Assembly (NCBI RefSeq): GCF_006715285.1
Contig: NZ_VFMX01000001.1
Location: 1,178,001 to 1,242,000 of the forward strand
Reading direction: 5' to 3'
Length of the DNA stretch: 64,000 nucleotides
Origin: Arthrobacter sp. SLBN-83
Lineage (GTDB): Bacteria > Actinomycetota > Actinomycetes > Actinomycetales > Micrococcaceae
This document shows, piece after piece, positions 1 to 8,382 of this stretch. Both the position numbers and the translations under genes were made by a program. The notes under the pieces were generated by a model. That model was given only the letters and a program-made list of their open reading frames with translations, was not told the DNA's origin and searched no databases. Each line of letters begins with the position of its first letter. Position 1 is the first letter of the stretch.

Positions 1-1008
1 GCCGCCCACCACGATGACGGACGGGTTGAGCAGGTTGACCACGGTGGCCAGCACCTCGCCGATGTCCCGCCCGGCCTGGCGCAGGGCCTGGATGGCCTGC
101 AGGTTGCCGTCGGCGGCGAGCCGGAGCACATCGGCGCCTATTGCCACATCAAGTCCCTGATCCTTCAGGGAGCGAACGACGGCGGGACCTGACGCGAGCG
201 CCTCCAGGCACCCATAGTTTCCACAGGCACACAGCACGTCCGCGCCCCGCGCCACCTGGACATGCCCCAGGTCCCCTGCCGTGCCGTTGGCACCGCGCTG
301 CAGCTCCCCGTTGCTGATGATGCCGGAGCCGATGCCGGTGGCCACCTTCACGAAGAAAAAGTTGCTGTGCTCGGGCCAGTGCGCGGACTGCTCCCCCAGC
401 GCCATGATGTTCACGTCGTTGTCCACCAGCACGTGGACGGGCAGGGACCGCTGCACGTAGCTGACCACATCGAACCCGTCCCACCCCGGCATGATGGGCG
501 GCTTCACGGGCTTGCCGGTATCGTGTTCCACCGGGCCGGGCAGCCCGATGCCGATCCCGGCGAGTTCCCCCACGCTGCGTCCCACCGAGGCCAGCAGTTC
601 CTTGCCCTGCGCCACCACACGGTCCAGCACCACCTCCGGCCCATCGGCCACCTGCTGTGCCAGCCGGTGTTCGGCAAGGATGGTGCCGCCAAGGTCGGTG
701 ACCGCCACGATGACATGCGTGGCACCCACATCCACGGCCAGGACCAGGCGGGCTGATGGGTTGAAGGCAAAGCGCGACGGCGGCCTTCCGCCGCTGGAGA
801 GGGCCTCCCCTGCCGGACCCACCAGGCCGGACAGCATCAGTGCGTCAATCCTGGAAGCGACGGTGGAACGGGCCAGCCCGGTGGTCAGGGCCAGCTCGGC
901 CCGGGTGCGGGCCCTGCCGTCCCGGAGCAGCTGGAAGAGGTCGCCCGCCCGTGACAGGCTGCCGACGTCAGCGTCCTTCGCGGCCTGTTTCCCCGTGGCT
1001 TGAGTCAT
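1..1008 (-). CDS. ROK family transcriptional regulator, 3' end cut by window edge
   Basis: The gene runs leftwards from an ATG at 1008 and 336 codons are visible before the window ends. The first ~70 residues contain a helix-turn-helix (ELALTTGLARSTVASR) and a wing with GGRPPSR. A ROK kinase-like domain follows, with the DVGATH phosphate loop near residue 90, VDNDVN, the G-I-G-S-G-I loop and the zinc-binding cluster CACGNYGC. ROK regulators of this type usually repress sugar operons and release DNA on binding a sugar ligand. It is divergent from the sugar operon starting at 1201 and the two share a 190-base promoter region with a perfect palindrome at 1081-1094, so it is the likely repressor. 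The ligand cannot be read from the sequence. Confidence 0.93.
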   Translation of the reverse strand, partial: MTQATGKQAAKDADVGSLSRAGDLFQLLRDGRARTRAELALTTGLARSTVASRIDALMLSGLVGPAGEALSSGGRPPSRFAFNPSARLVLAVDVGATHVIVAVTDLGGTILAEHRLAQQVADGPEVVLDRVVAQGKELLASVGRSVGELAGIGIGLPGPVEHDTGKPVKPPIMPGWDGFDVVSYVQRSLPVHVLVDNDVNIMALGEQSAHWPEHSNFFFVKVATGIGSGIISNGELQRGANGTAGDLGHVQVARGADVLCACGNYGCLEALASGPAVVRSLKDQGLDVAIGADVLRLAADGNLQAIQALRQAGRDIGEVLATVVNLLNPSVIVVGG

Positions 1009-1080
1009 GTCTAAGTCATAACACTCTTACTTCTTGCTGTCATCACGGCAGAAGAATGACGCGCAACAAACAACTTTTGC

Positions 1081-1109
1081 TTGACGCGCGTCAAAAGTCG
1101 TCCTAGGTT
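1081..1109 (+). promoter_or_regulatory. Promoter with embedded 14-bp palindromic operator
   Basis: TTGACG at 1081-1086 and TAGGTT at 1104-1109 are separated by exactly 17 bases, a good housekeeping-sigma promoter pointing at the sugar operon. The -35 box lies inside the perfect palindrome TTGACGCGCGTCAA (1081-1094). TGACGCGC is repeated at 1058-1065, 24 bases upstream. A repressor bound here would block the -35 region, and the divergent ROK protein is the obvious candidate. Confidence 0.6.
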
Positions 1110-1200
1110 GTGACTCACGGCACATCCGCGAAGCCGATGCCTGGCATCGGCGGCAGTGATGGCCAGGCACTCCCGAGTCCGCTTACAAAGAGGTAGGAAC

Positions 1201-2298
1201 TTGTCCCAGCACGCAGCGCCCGCAGACAGGCCCCTCGGCGTCGGCATCCTCGGCGCCGGACCGGTCACGCAGGCCATCCACCTCCCGGCCCTGGCCCGCC
1301 TCCAGGACGTCTTCGAGGTGCGGCACATCATGGATGTGGACCCCGCAGTGGCCTCCTCCGTGGCCGCCCGCGTGGGCGCGGTTGCCGGCACCAGCATGGA
1401 CGCCCTGCTGGCGGACCCCGCCGTGGACATCGTGGCGATCTGCAGTCCGCACCAATTCCACGCAGACCAGGTCATCGCCGCCTGCAGGGCCGGCAAGAAA
1501 GCCGTCCTCTGCGAGAAGCCCTTCGCCATGAACGCTGAAGAAGCTGCCCGAATCTCGGCGGTCAGCACCGAGACCGCCGTTCCGATCGTCGTCGGGGCGA
1601 TGCACACGTTCGATCCGGGCTGGCTCGCGGCTGAACAGAACTGGGGCGACCTTCCGGGGCAGGTGCACACCATCCGCTCGTCGATCGTGTTGCCGCCCAA
1701 TGCCCGGTTCGAGGATTTCGCAACGGAAATCATCACCCGTCCCGCTGCCGGCAACCCCGACTACTCGGACATCGAGGTGATCAAGGGCGCACTGCAGGGC
1801 GGGATCATGGGGCTGGCCATCCACGACCTGCCCCTGGTGCGCCGGTTTACGCCCGACTTCGCGGACATCGAGGTCCTCCACGTGTTCCACGTCCGCCCGT
1901 TCGGCTACGCAGTCTCGCTCCGCACTCCCACCCGCGTCATTGAACTGCGGGCCGTCATGAACAGCACCTGGAAGCCGGAATGGACTTTCGAGGCCATCGG
2001 GGATGATGCTGCACTGCACATCGACTTCACGCCGTCCTACGTCCAGGCCGGGTCCGCAGTCGGCATGATTTCCCGTGGCAACGGAAGCGAAACCAGCGTT
2101 TTCGGCCCGTACGGCCACAACGGCTACGAGGGTGAATGGCGTGAACTCGCTGGGCTCGCACGGGGAACCCGCCCTGCCCCCTCCGCCCAAACCCTGATTG
2201 ACGACCTCACCTTCGCCCTGGCGATCGCGGATGCAACGGTTGCAAGCGCCGCGGCAGGATACGCGGGCGCCGCAGAAGAAGCAGGAGTTTCGGCATGA
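1201..2298 (+). CDS. Gfo/Idh/MocA family oxidoreductase
   Basis: A 365-residue NAD(P)-dependent sugar oxidoreductase. The Rossmann loop GILGAGPVTQ lies near residue 15 and the family cofactor/catalytic motif appears as CEKPFAMN (usual EKP). The C-terminal half is the alpha/beta substrate domain. The TTG at 1201 is chosen because AGAGG at 1189-1193 sits seven bases before it and the family start falls just before the Rossmann strand; in-frame GTG 1156 and ATG 1159 lack a clear ribosome site. Its stop overlaps the next start (ATGA), so the two products are probably made together. It probably oxidises a sugar, cyclitol or glycoside; the substrate is unknown. Confidence 0.9.
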   Translation: MSQHAAPADRPLGVGILGAGPVTQAIHLPALARLQDVFEVRHIMDVDPAVASSVAARVGAVAGTSMDALLADPAVDIVAICSPHQFHADQVIAACRAGKKAVLCEKPFAMNAEEAARISAVSTETAVPIVVGAMHTFDPGWLAAEQNWGDLPGQVHTIRSSIVLPPNARFEDFATEIITRPAAGNPDYSDIEVIKGALQGGIMGLAIHDLPLVRRFTPDFADIEVLHVFHVRPFGYAVSLRTPTRVIELRAVMNSTWKPEWTFEAIGDDAALHIDFTPSYVQAGSAVGMISRGNGSETSVFGPYGHNGYEGEWRELAGLARGTRPAPSAQTLIDDLTFALAIADATVASAAAGYAGAAEEAGVSA

Positions 2299-3125
2299 GC
2301 GCCCAGTACACGGTCGCGGCGGGCACGGCAGCCCGGGAAGCCGGGGCTGTCATCCCAACCATGGCTTCATTGCCTGAAACCTTCGGCCCCGCCCAGGACA
2401 CGCAACCGGGTACCGCGGATGTGCTGGTGATCGCGGGCGGCCCCGGTTGGAGCGCCGAGGCCACCAGTGCCGTCACGGCGGGTGCCCGCGGGATCGTGGT
2501 GGCCAACCCCGTCCCCGAAGACACCACGCAACTGGCAGCCGCGGCAGGCTCCGCAGGAACCGCCGTCGTACTTGATCTCCGCTGGGGCTCCAACCCCGCC
2601 CTGGTGGGTGGTTCCACGGAACCGGACGCCCGTGAGGCGGTGCGCAGCGCCGCAGGCACCGCGTCACTGCTGGACAGTGTGGCGACGGCGGCACCTGGCA
2701 CGGATCCGCAGCGGCTCCTTGCCGACCATCTCGCTGCACTGCTGGTCGTTTGCGGGCCGCTCGACGCCCTGCGCGTCCTGCGCAGCGGTGCCACCGGGTA
2801 CACGGTGGGCGGCAGACTTGCCAACGGAGCCCCGTTCACCGCCCAGGGCATATTGACCGCTGCGCGGCCGGCCGGCGTCGACATCCGCCTCTACACCGCC
2901 GACGGCGGGGTGAGCGTCCAGGTTCCCGATCCGGACGCCGCCTGGCCCGCCGAAGTGCGGGTCACCGGCCCCCACGGTGAACTTTGGCTTCCCACGCTCT
3001 ACGAATCCGCCCACCGGTCAGCGTGGCGGCGCCTGAAGGACCATCTTCGCGCCGGCACCAGCCCGGACGATCTGGCCGGGTTCGCCCGGCTGACCGACCT
3101 CTACGCAACCCTCGCTGCCACGTAA
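2295..3125 (+). CDS. Degenerate Gfo/Idh/MocA-like protein, putative non-catalytic partner
   Basis: This 276-residue protein has no obvious standard annotation. Read beside its upstream neighbour, the stretch DVLVIAGGPGWSAEAT aligns with the family pattern DIVAICSPHQFHADQV, and VANPVPED falls where the catalytic EKP block (CEKPFAMN) should be. The C-terminus WRRLKDHLRAGTSP matches WRELAGLARGTRP of the neighbour. The N-terminal GxGxxG loop and the EKP lysine are missing and the protein is about 90 residues shorter. It overlaps the neighbour by four bases. I infer a non-catalytic paralogue, perhaps a structural or regulatory subunit. The homology is by eye only. Confidence 0.6.
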   Translation: MSAQYTVAAGTAAREAGAVIPTMASLPETFGPAQDTQPGTADVLVIAGGPGWSAEATSAVTAGARGIVVANPVPEDTTQLAAAAGSAGTAVVLDLRWGSNPALVGGSTEPDAREAVRSAAGTASLLDSVATAAPGTDPQRLLADHLAALLVVCGPLDALRVLRSGATGYTVGGRLANGAPFTAQGILTAARPAGVDIRLYTADGGVSVQVPDPDAAWPAEVRVTGPHGELWLPTLYESAHRSAWRRLKDHLRAGTSPDDLAGFARLTDLYATLAAT

Positions 3126-3238
3126 CCAGCCCCAACCGATACGCAACCGAAAAAGCAGTCCAGTCCCACCTCCACTCTCAACGATGAGCAGGACCGCACC
3201 AACGGCGCACAGCGCAAGCGGTCCCGAAAGGACACATC

Positions 3239-4567
3239 ATGAACGCAACTTCCGATCAGCGCCGCTCCTTCTCCCGGCGCGGTTTCCTGGGCCTGACGGC
3301 TGCCGCTGCCGCAACACCCCTCCTCGCGGCCTGCGGCGGCGGTTCGGCCTCACAGGGCGGCGGCGGAGGCGGAGCCGGCGGGACCGTGAAGTTCTGGGAC
3401 ATGCCGTGGGCAACACCGGCTTACAACGACGCCGCCAAGGGCATCGCGGAAGGTTTCAACGGTGCCAACGGCGCCAAGGCGAGCTACCAGATCATCCAGT
3501 GGAACAACTTCTACCAGACCTTCTCCTCGGCCATTGCGTCCAAGACGGGCCCGGCTGTGTCCACAGGCGGCGGCTTCCAGGCCTTCCAGTTCGAGCAGCA
3601 GGGCCAGATCGCCTACGCGGACAAGGTCATCGAGAAGCTGAAGGCCAACGGCCAGTTCGACGACTTCCTGCCCGGCGTGCTGGACCCGTTCAAGTCGGAC
3701 AAGGGCTACGTGGCCGTCCCGTGGCAGCTGGACATGCGCGTCTTCTGGTACCGCAAGTCCCTGTTCGAGAAGGCCAATGTGGCTCTTCCCACCGACTGGC
3801 CGTCCCTGCTGGAAGCCGGCAAGGCCCTGAAGAAGGTGGGAGCGTTCGGCTTCACCACCGGCGCCGGTGCGGGCAACAACTACGCCAACCACTCCATGAT
3901 CATGATGATGGTCAACAACGGCGGCGGTGTCTGGAACAAGGACGGCGAGCTGGACCTGATGAACGACCGCAACGTCGAGGCCATGGAGTTCGTCCTGGAA
4001 CTCGTGTCCAACGGCATCATCGATCCCGCCGCGGTCAGCTACACCACGGACAACATGTCGGCGCAGTGGAAGGATGGAAAGGCAGGCTACGGCCTGTTCC
4101 AGGTGAACGTGCCCCAGCGAGTCGGCGACACCTCGGGCGACCTCCTGGTAGCTGACCCCATCAAGGGCCCGCACGGCGACAAGGCCACCATCGTGTTCCC
4201 GAACAACATCATGATGTACACCAACACCCCGTCGCAGGACGCTTCGGAGGAGTTCCTGGTGTACTACCTGGGCCAGCTCAAGCAGCTGTGGCAGAAGAAG
4301 CTGATGTCCGCCCTGCCGGTCTTCAAGTCGATCACAGAGATTCCCGAGTTCGCCAACGACCCCAACAACGTCAAGATCGTCAAGGACTGGCAGCCCATCG
4401 CCAAGACCTTCGCTGCCCAGGGCAGCAAGCTGAACGCCAACCTCGCAGCGCTCGACGGCGGGCAGGCCCTGAACCAGTTCAGCCAGACCATCATCACTGG
4501 GAAGTCGGACGCCAAGACCGCCCTGCAGACCTTCCAGTCCGGCCTCGAATCGGTCCTGAAGAAGTAG
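3239..4567 (+). CDS. Sugar ABC transporter substrate-binding lipoprotein (Tat type)
   Basis: A 442-residue extracellular sugar-binding protein of the ABC importer family. The N-terminus has a twin-arginine signal SRRGFLG (residues 12-18), a short hydrophobic stretch and a lipobox LAAC with the lipidated cysteine at residue 32, followed by a Gly/Ser-rich linker. The protein should therefore be exported folded by Tat and anchored in the membrane. The body is typical of family 1 solute-binding proteins. GAAAGGA lies upstream of the ATG. Two permease genes follow after 12 bases, forming the importer. Confidence 0.92.
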   Translation: MNATSDQRRSFSRRGFLGLTAAAAATPLLAACGGGSASQGGGGGGAGGTVKFWDMPWATPAYNDAAKGIAEGFNGANGAKASYQIIQWNNFYQTFSSAIASKTGPAVSTGGGFQAFQFEQQGQIAYADKVIEKLKANGQFDDFLPGVLDPFKSDKGYVAVPWQLDMRVFWYRKSLFEKANVALPTDWPSLLEAGKALKKVGAFGFTTGAGAGNNYANHSMIMMMVNNGGGVWNKDGELDLMNDRNVEAMEFVLELVSNGIIDPAAVSYTTDNMSAQWKDGKAGYGLFQVNVPQRVGDTSGDLLVADPIKGPHGDKATIVFPNNIMMYTNTPSQDASEEFLVYYLGQLKQLWQKKLMSALPVFKSITEIPEFANDPNNVKIVKDWQPIAKTFAAQGSKLNANLAALDGGQALNQFSQTIITGKSDAKTALQTFQSGLESVLKK

Positions 4568-4579
4568 GACGGAGCGCCC

Positions 4580-5542
4580 ATGTCCAGCGCCACCACCCAG
4601 TCCGGCCTGTCCCGGGCCCGCCGAGGGGTTGCCCCCGGCGGGTCCGGGGCTGTCCCCGGAAAACGCAAGAGCAAGCTTTCGGCGCAGGCCACCAGGACAT
4701 TCTTCTGGCTCCTGCTCCCCTCCGTGGTCCTCCTTGTCCTGATCCACGGCTACCCGCTGATCTACGCCGCCGTCCAGGCGACGCACGACGGAAACCTGCT
4801 CCAGACCGGCAACTTCGTGGGCGGGCAGAACTTCGCCACCGTCCTGACCTCGCCGGCGTTCTGGAAGGCCGCCCAGTTCACGCTGTGGTTCACCATCGTG
4901 GGCGTCTTCGGGTCCTGGCTGGTGGGGCTCGGCCTGGCCCTGCTCCTGCGCACCAAGATCCCGGCCGCCGGCACGTTCAAGGTCCTGCTGCTCCTGCCCT
5001 GGGTGGTGCCCATCGTGGTCTCATCCACCGCATGGAACTGGCTGGTGGCCACCCCGGACAGCCTGATCCCGTCGCTGTTCCGGAACCTGGGCATGGGCAC
5101 CCCGCTCTTCCTCGCCGATCCCAACCTGGCCTCCATCACGGTGATGGTGTTCAAGGTCTGGGTCAGCTTCCCGTTCATGATGATGATGATCTCGGCCGCG
5201 CTGGCGTCCGTGGACACCACCGTTTATGAAGCAGCGAGCATGGACGGCGCCAGCCGCTGGCAGCAGTTCACCCAGATCACCCTGCCGTTGATTGCCCGCT
5301 CCACCTACATCAGCTGGATCCTGATGACCATCTTCTGCGTCAACGACTTCCCCACCATCTACCTGCTCACCGGCGGCGGCCCGGTCAACGCCACCACATC
5401 CCTGGTGGTCCTGGCCTACCGGACCGTGTTCCAGGACTTCGCCACCGGCCCCGGCGTGGCCATCGCCTTCCTCATGACCATGACCCTGGTGGTCATCTCG
5501 GTCATCCTGTACCGCCAGATCCGAAAGTCGAGCGTCGAATAA
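4580..5542 (+). CDS. Sugar ABC transporter permease (MalF/UgpA-like)
   Basis: A 320-residue inner membrane permease with about six membrane segments, the first near residues 38-58 after a basic, glycine-rich cytoplasmic N-terminus. The ATPase-contact loop appears as EAASMDGASRWQQFTQITLP. It pairs with the next permease to form the channel for the lipoprotein at 3239. Its stop TAA overlaps the next ATG by one base (TAATG), a translational coupling junction. The operon carries no ATPase gene, so a shared MsiK/UgpC-type ATPase encoded elsewhere is needed. Confidence 0.93.
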   Translation: MSSATTQSGLSRARRGVAPGGSGAVPGKRKSKLSAQATRTFFWLLLPSVVLLVLIHGYPLIYAAVQATHDGNLLQTGNFVGGQNFATVLTSPAFWKAAQFTLWFTIVGVFGSWLVGLGLALLLRTKIPAAGTFKVLLLLPWVVPIVVSSTAWNWLVATPDSLIPSLFRNLGMGTPLFLADPNLASITVMVFKVWVSFPFMMMMISAALASVDTTVYEAASMDGASRWQQFTQITLPLIARSTYISWILMTIFCVNDFPTIYLLTGGGPVNATTSLVVLAYRTVFQDFATGPGVAIAFLMTMTLVVISVILYRQIRKSSVE

Positions 5543-6432
5543 TGAGCGCAGTCCTCCACGCCCATCCCGAATCCGGCCCGTCTCTTGGCATCGATGCCGG
5601 CAAACGGCGCAGGTCCCTCTCGGAAGCCGGCCAGCGCGGCCGCTGGTGGCGGTTCGCCGCGATCCTGATAATCACCGGGATTGTCCTGGTACCCATCATG
5701 GTCACGGTGCTGCTGGCCTTCACGCCCGGACCCAACAGCACCGCCACCGGCTTCACCTTCGAAAACCTCAGCAACGTCTTTTCCAAGACCTTGGCCGCCA
5801 CCTGGCTGAAAAACAGCCTGGTCACCACGCTCTCCACCGTGGTGGTGTCCGTTGCCGTGGCCGCCCCTGCCGGCTACGTCCTCTCCCGCGGCCGCAGCAA
5901 GGCAGTCTCCGGCTACTCGCTGCTGCTGTTCGTGATGCAGTCGCTGCCCATCATCACCTCGGTGGTGCCACTGTTCATCCTGTTCGCCGGCATGGGCCTG
6001 GTGGACAACCTCCTGGGCCTGACCATCATCTACGTTGGGTCCACCATGACCGTGGCCACCTGGATGATGGCGGCGTACTTCGATTCCATCCCCATCAGCC
6101 TGGAGGAAGCCTCCTGGATCGACGGCTGCTCCGTCTTCGGGTCCTTCACCCGGGTGGTCCTGCGGAACTCGCTTCCGGGTGTCCTGTCCACCGCGATCTT
6201 CGCCTTCCTCCTGGCCTGGAACGACTACCTGGTAGCCATCGTGTTCCTGCGCTCCAACGAAATCTTCACCCTTCCCATGGGTGTGCAGTCCTTTTTCCAG
6301 CAGAACGCGACAGACTGGACTTCGGTCATGGCCCTGGCCGTGGTCATGATGCTCCCGCCCGTGATTGTCTTCGCCACCCTGAACAAGTACTTCAGCGTCG
6401 GCGGCATCGGCGGCTCGCTGGCCGGCCGCTGA
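5542..6432 (+). CDS. Sugar ABC transporter permease (MalG/UgpE-like)
   Basis: A 296-residue membrane permease of the carbohydrate ABC subfamily, with six predicted membrane segments and the coupling motif EEASWIDGCSVFGSFTRVVLP-like region (here ending in VVLRNSLPG) about two thirds along. It begins within the stop codon of the preceding permease. Both permeases and the Tat lipoprotein at 3239 make one importer. The substrate is probably the compound handled by the flanking oxidoreductases and isomerases. Confidence 0.93.
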   Translation: MSAVLHAHPESGPSLGIDAGKRRRSLSEAGQRGRWWRFAAILIITGIVLVPIMVTVLLAFTPGPNSTATGFTFENLSNVFSKTLAATWLKNSLVTTLSTVVVSVAVAAPAGYVLSRGRSKAVSGYSLLLFVMQSLPIITSVVPLFILFAGMGLVDNLLGLTIIYVGSTMTVATWMMAAYFDSIPISLEEASWIDGCSVFGSFTRVVLRNSLPGVLSTAIFAFLLAWNDYLVAIVFLRSNEIFTLPMGVQSFFQQNATDWTSVMALAVVMMLPPVIVFATLNKYFSVGGIGGSLAGR

Positions 6433-6474
6433 CTCCCCAACTTCCTCTGAACAACCACTCCAAAAAGGAAATCC

Positions 6475-7221
6475 ATGTCTTACTCATTGCAGCTTTACAC
6501 CCTCCGCAACGCCATTTCGGAGGACCTTCCGGGAACCATCAAAAAGGTGGCGGAGATCGGCTACACCCAGGTTGAGCCGTACAACTTCGTGGCCACGGCC
6601 AAGGAGCTTGGCGCGGCCCTGAAGGAGAACGGCCTCACCGCACCTTCCGGCCACGCTCCCCTGATGAGCCAGGACCAGGACGAGATTTTCGCGGCCGCCA
6701 AGGAACTGGGCATCACCACCGTCATCGATCCGTTCCTGCCGGCCGAACACTGGCAGAAGGCCGAAGACATCCAGGCCACGGCCGAAAAGCTGAACACGGC
6801 CGCGAAGAAGGGTGCGGAGTATGGCATCCGGGTGGGGTACCACAACCATGCCTGGGAGCTGGAGTCCACCATCGAGGGCCGCACAGCTTTGGAGTACTTC
6901 GAGTCGCTGCTGGATCCGGAACTGGTCCTGGAAGTGGACACCTACTGGGCAGCCGTCGGAGGCCAGGACCCCGTGGAACTCCTCCAGCGGCTTGGCGACC
7001 GGGTGAAGTTCATCCACATCAAGGACGGCCCGCTGAACAAGGACAACAAGGCCCAGCAGCCGGCAGGCCAGGGCAAGGTGCCGGTCATGGACGTCATCGC
7101 CGCCGCAAAGTCCCTCGAGGTGGGCGTGGTGGAGTTCGACGACTACGCCGGCGACATCTTCGAGGGCATCAACGAAAGCTTGTCCTTCCTCAACGCCGCA
7201 GGCGAAGGAGTCAAGGCATGA
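6475..7221 (+). CDS. Sugar phosphate isomerase/epimerase family TIM barrel
   Basis: A 248-residue AP-endonuclease-2-like TIM barrel. It starts SYSLQLYTLR, the usual first strand (LQLYSLR) of this family, and contains the metal-site stretches GYHNHAWE, LEVDTYW, FIHIKDG and VVEFDDY, giving the usual His/Glu/Asp divalent metal ligands. Such enzymes isomerise keto-sugars or cleave 3-keto-glycosides. AAAAAGGAAA precedes the ATG. It overlaps the next oxidoreductase by four bases (ATGA), consistent with consecutive steps. Confidence 0.88.
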   Translation: MSYSLQLYTLRNAISEDLPGTIKKVAEIGYTQVEPYNFVATAKELGAALKENGLTAPSGHAPLMSQDQDEIFAAAKELGITTVIDPFLPAEHWQKAEDIQATAEKLNTAAKKGAEYGIRVGYHNHAWELESTIEGRTALEYFESLLDPELVLEVDTYWAAVGGQDPVELLQRLGDRVKFIHIKDGPLNKDNKAQQPAGQGKVPVMDVIAAAKSLEVGVVEFDDYAGDIFEGINESLSFLNAAGEGVKA

Positions 7222-8336
7222 GCACCACAGCATCCCGCAAGGGACCCGTAGGCGTCGGCGTCATCGGCGCCGGCGTGATCAGCAAGCAGTACCTGGACAA
7301 CCTCACCGCGTTCCCGGACCTGAAGGTCCACGTCATTGCGGACCTGTTCGAGGAAGCAGCCGAGGCGCGTGCCAAAGAGTACGGAATCGCCGAATGGGGC
7401 GGGGTGGACAAGGCCCTGAACCACCCCGACGTCGAGATCATCGTCAACCTCACCATCCCCGCGGCCCACGTGGAGGTGGCCACCGCCGCCGTCAATGCCG
7501 GCAAGCACGTTTGGACCGAAAAGCCGTTCTCCCTGGACCGCGAATCCGGGCTGGGCCTGCTCAAGACCGCCGACGCCGCCGGTATCCGCCTGGGCTGCGC
7601 CCCGGATACCTTCCTGGGCGCGGGCCTGCAGACCGCGCTGCGGCTGATCCGCCGCGGCGACATCGGAACCCCGCTGACCGCCATGACCACGTTCCAGACC
7701 CCCGGCCCGGAGTCCTGGCACCCCAACCCTGCGTTCCTCTTCCAGCACGGTGCCGGGCCCCTGTTCGACATGGGCCCGTACTACCTCACCACCCTGGTGC
7801 AGGCCTTCGGTTCCATCCGCAAGGTGGCCGCCGTCGGTTCCAAGGCCAAGGACGTGCGCGTGATCGGTTCCGGCCCCAAGGCCGGCGAGGAGTTCACCGT
7901 CGAGGTGCCCACCCACGTCTCGGCGATGGCGCAGTTCGAATCCGGTGCCTCCTCGCACAGCGTCTTCTCCTTCGAGTCCCCCCGCACCCGCATGGGCTTC
8001 GTGGAAATCACCGGCACGGAGGCCACCATTTCGTTGCCGGACCCCAACTACTTCACCGGCGACATCAAGCTCTGGCGAGCCGGCGACGAGGACTGGACCA
8101 CCGTTCCTGCCACCGGGCCGGCCAACGGCCGCGGAATGGGCGTCCTGGACATGGCACGGTCCCTCCGCGCCGGCGTCCCGCACCGCGCGACCGGTGAGCT
8201 GGCCTACCACGTCCTGGACACCATGGTCTCCATCTCGGAATCCATCGACTCCGGCACGTTCATCAACGTGGAAAGCTCCGCCCCGGCATCCCCCGCCCTC
8301 CCCGAGGACTGGGCACCGGAAACCGCAACCATCTAA
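7218..8336 (+). CDS. Gfo/Idh/MocA family oxidoreductase
   Basis: A 372-residue NAD(P)-dependent oxidoreductase. The cofactor loop GVIGAGVISKQY is near residues 14-25 and the TEKPFSLD block carries the catalytic EKP motif. The C-terminal domain contains GPLFDMGPYYL, in which the family's active-site Asp and aromatic positions fall. It overlaps the TIM barrel upstream by four bases. It is the second canonical oxidoreductase of the operon. Its substrate is not evident; a side-chain or ring hydroxyl of a sugar is likely. Confidence 0.9.
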   Translation: MSTTASRKGPVGVGVIGAGVISKQYLDNLTAFPDLKVHVIADLFEEAAEARAKEYGIAEWGGVDKALNHPDVEIIVNLTIPAAHVEVATAAVNAGKHVWTEKPFSLDRESGLGLLKTADAAGIRLGCAPDTFLGAGLQTALRLIRRGDIGTPLTAMTTFQTPGPESWHPNPAFLFQHGAGPLFDMGPYYLTTLVQAFGSIRKVAAVGSKAKDVRVIGSGPKAGEEFTVEVPTHVSAMAQFESGASSHSVFSFESPRTRMGFVEITGTEATISLPDPNYFTGDIKLWRAGDEDWTTVPATGPANGRGMGVLDMARSLRAGVPHRATGELAYHVLDTMVSISESIDSGTFINVESSAPASPALPEDWAPETATI

Positions 8337-8382
8337 CCCGGCCACACCTCTCCAGCAAGCAGGAAGCCAGCAGGAACGCATC

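Noticed and set aside
3350..4786. A 478-codon open frame on the minus strand
   Set aside because: Antisense to the sugar-binding lipoprotein gene, with no ribosome site and no recognisable motif.
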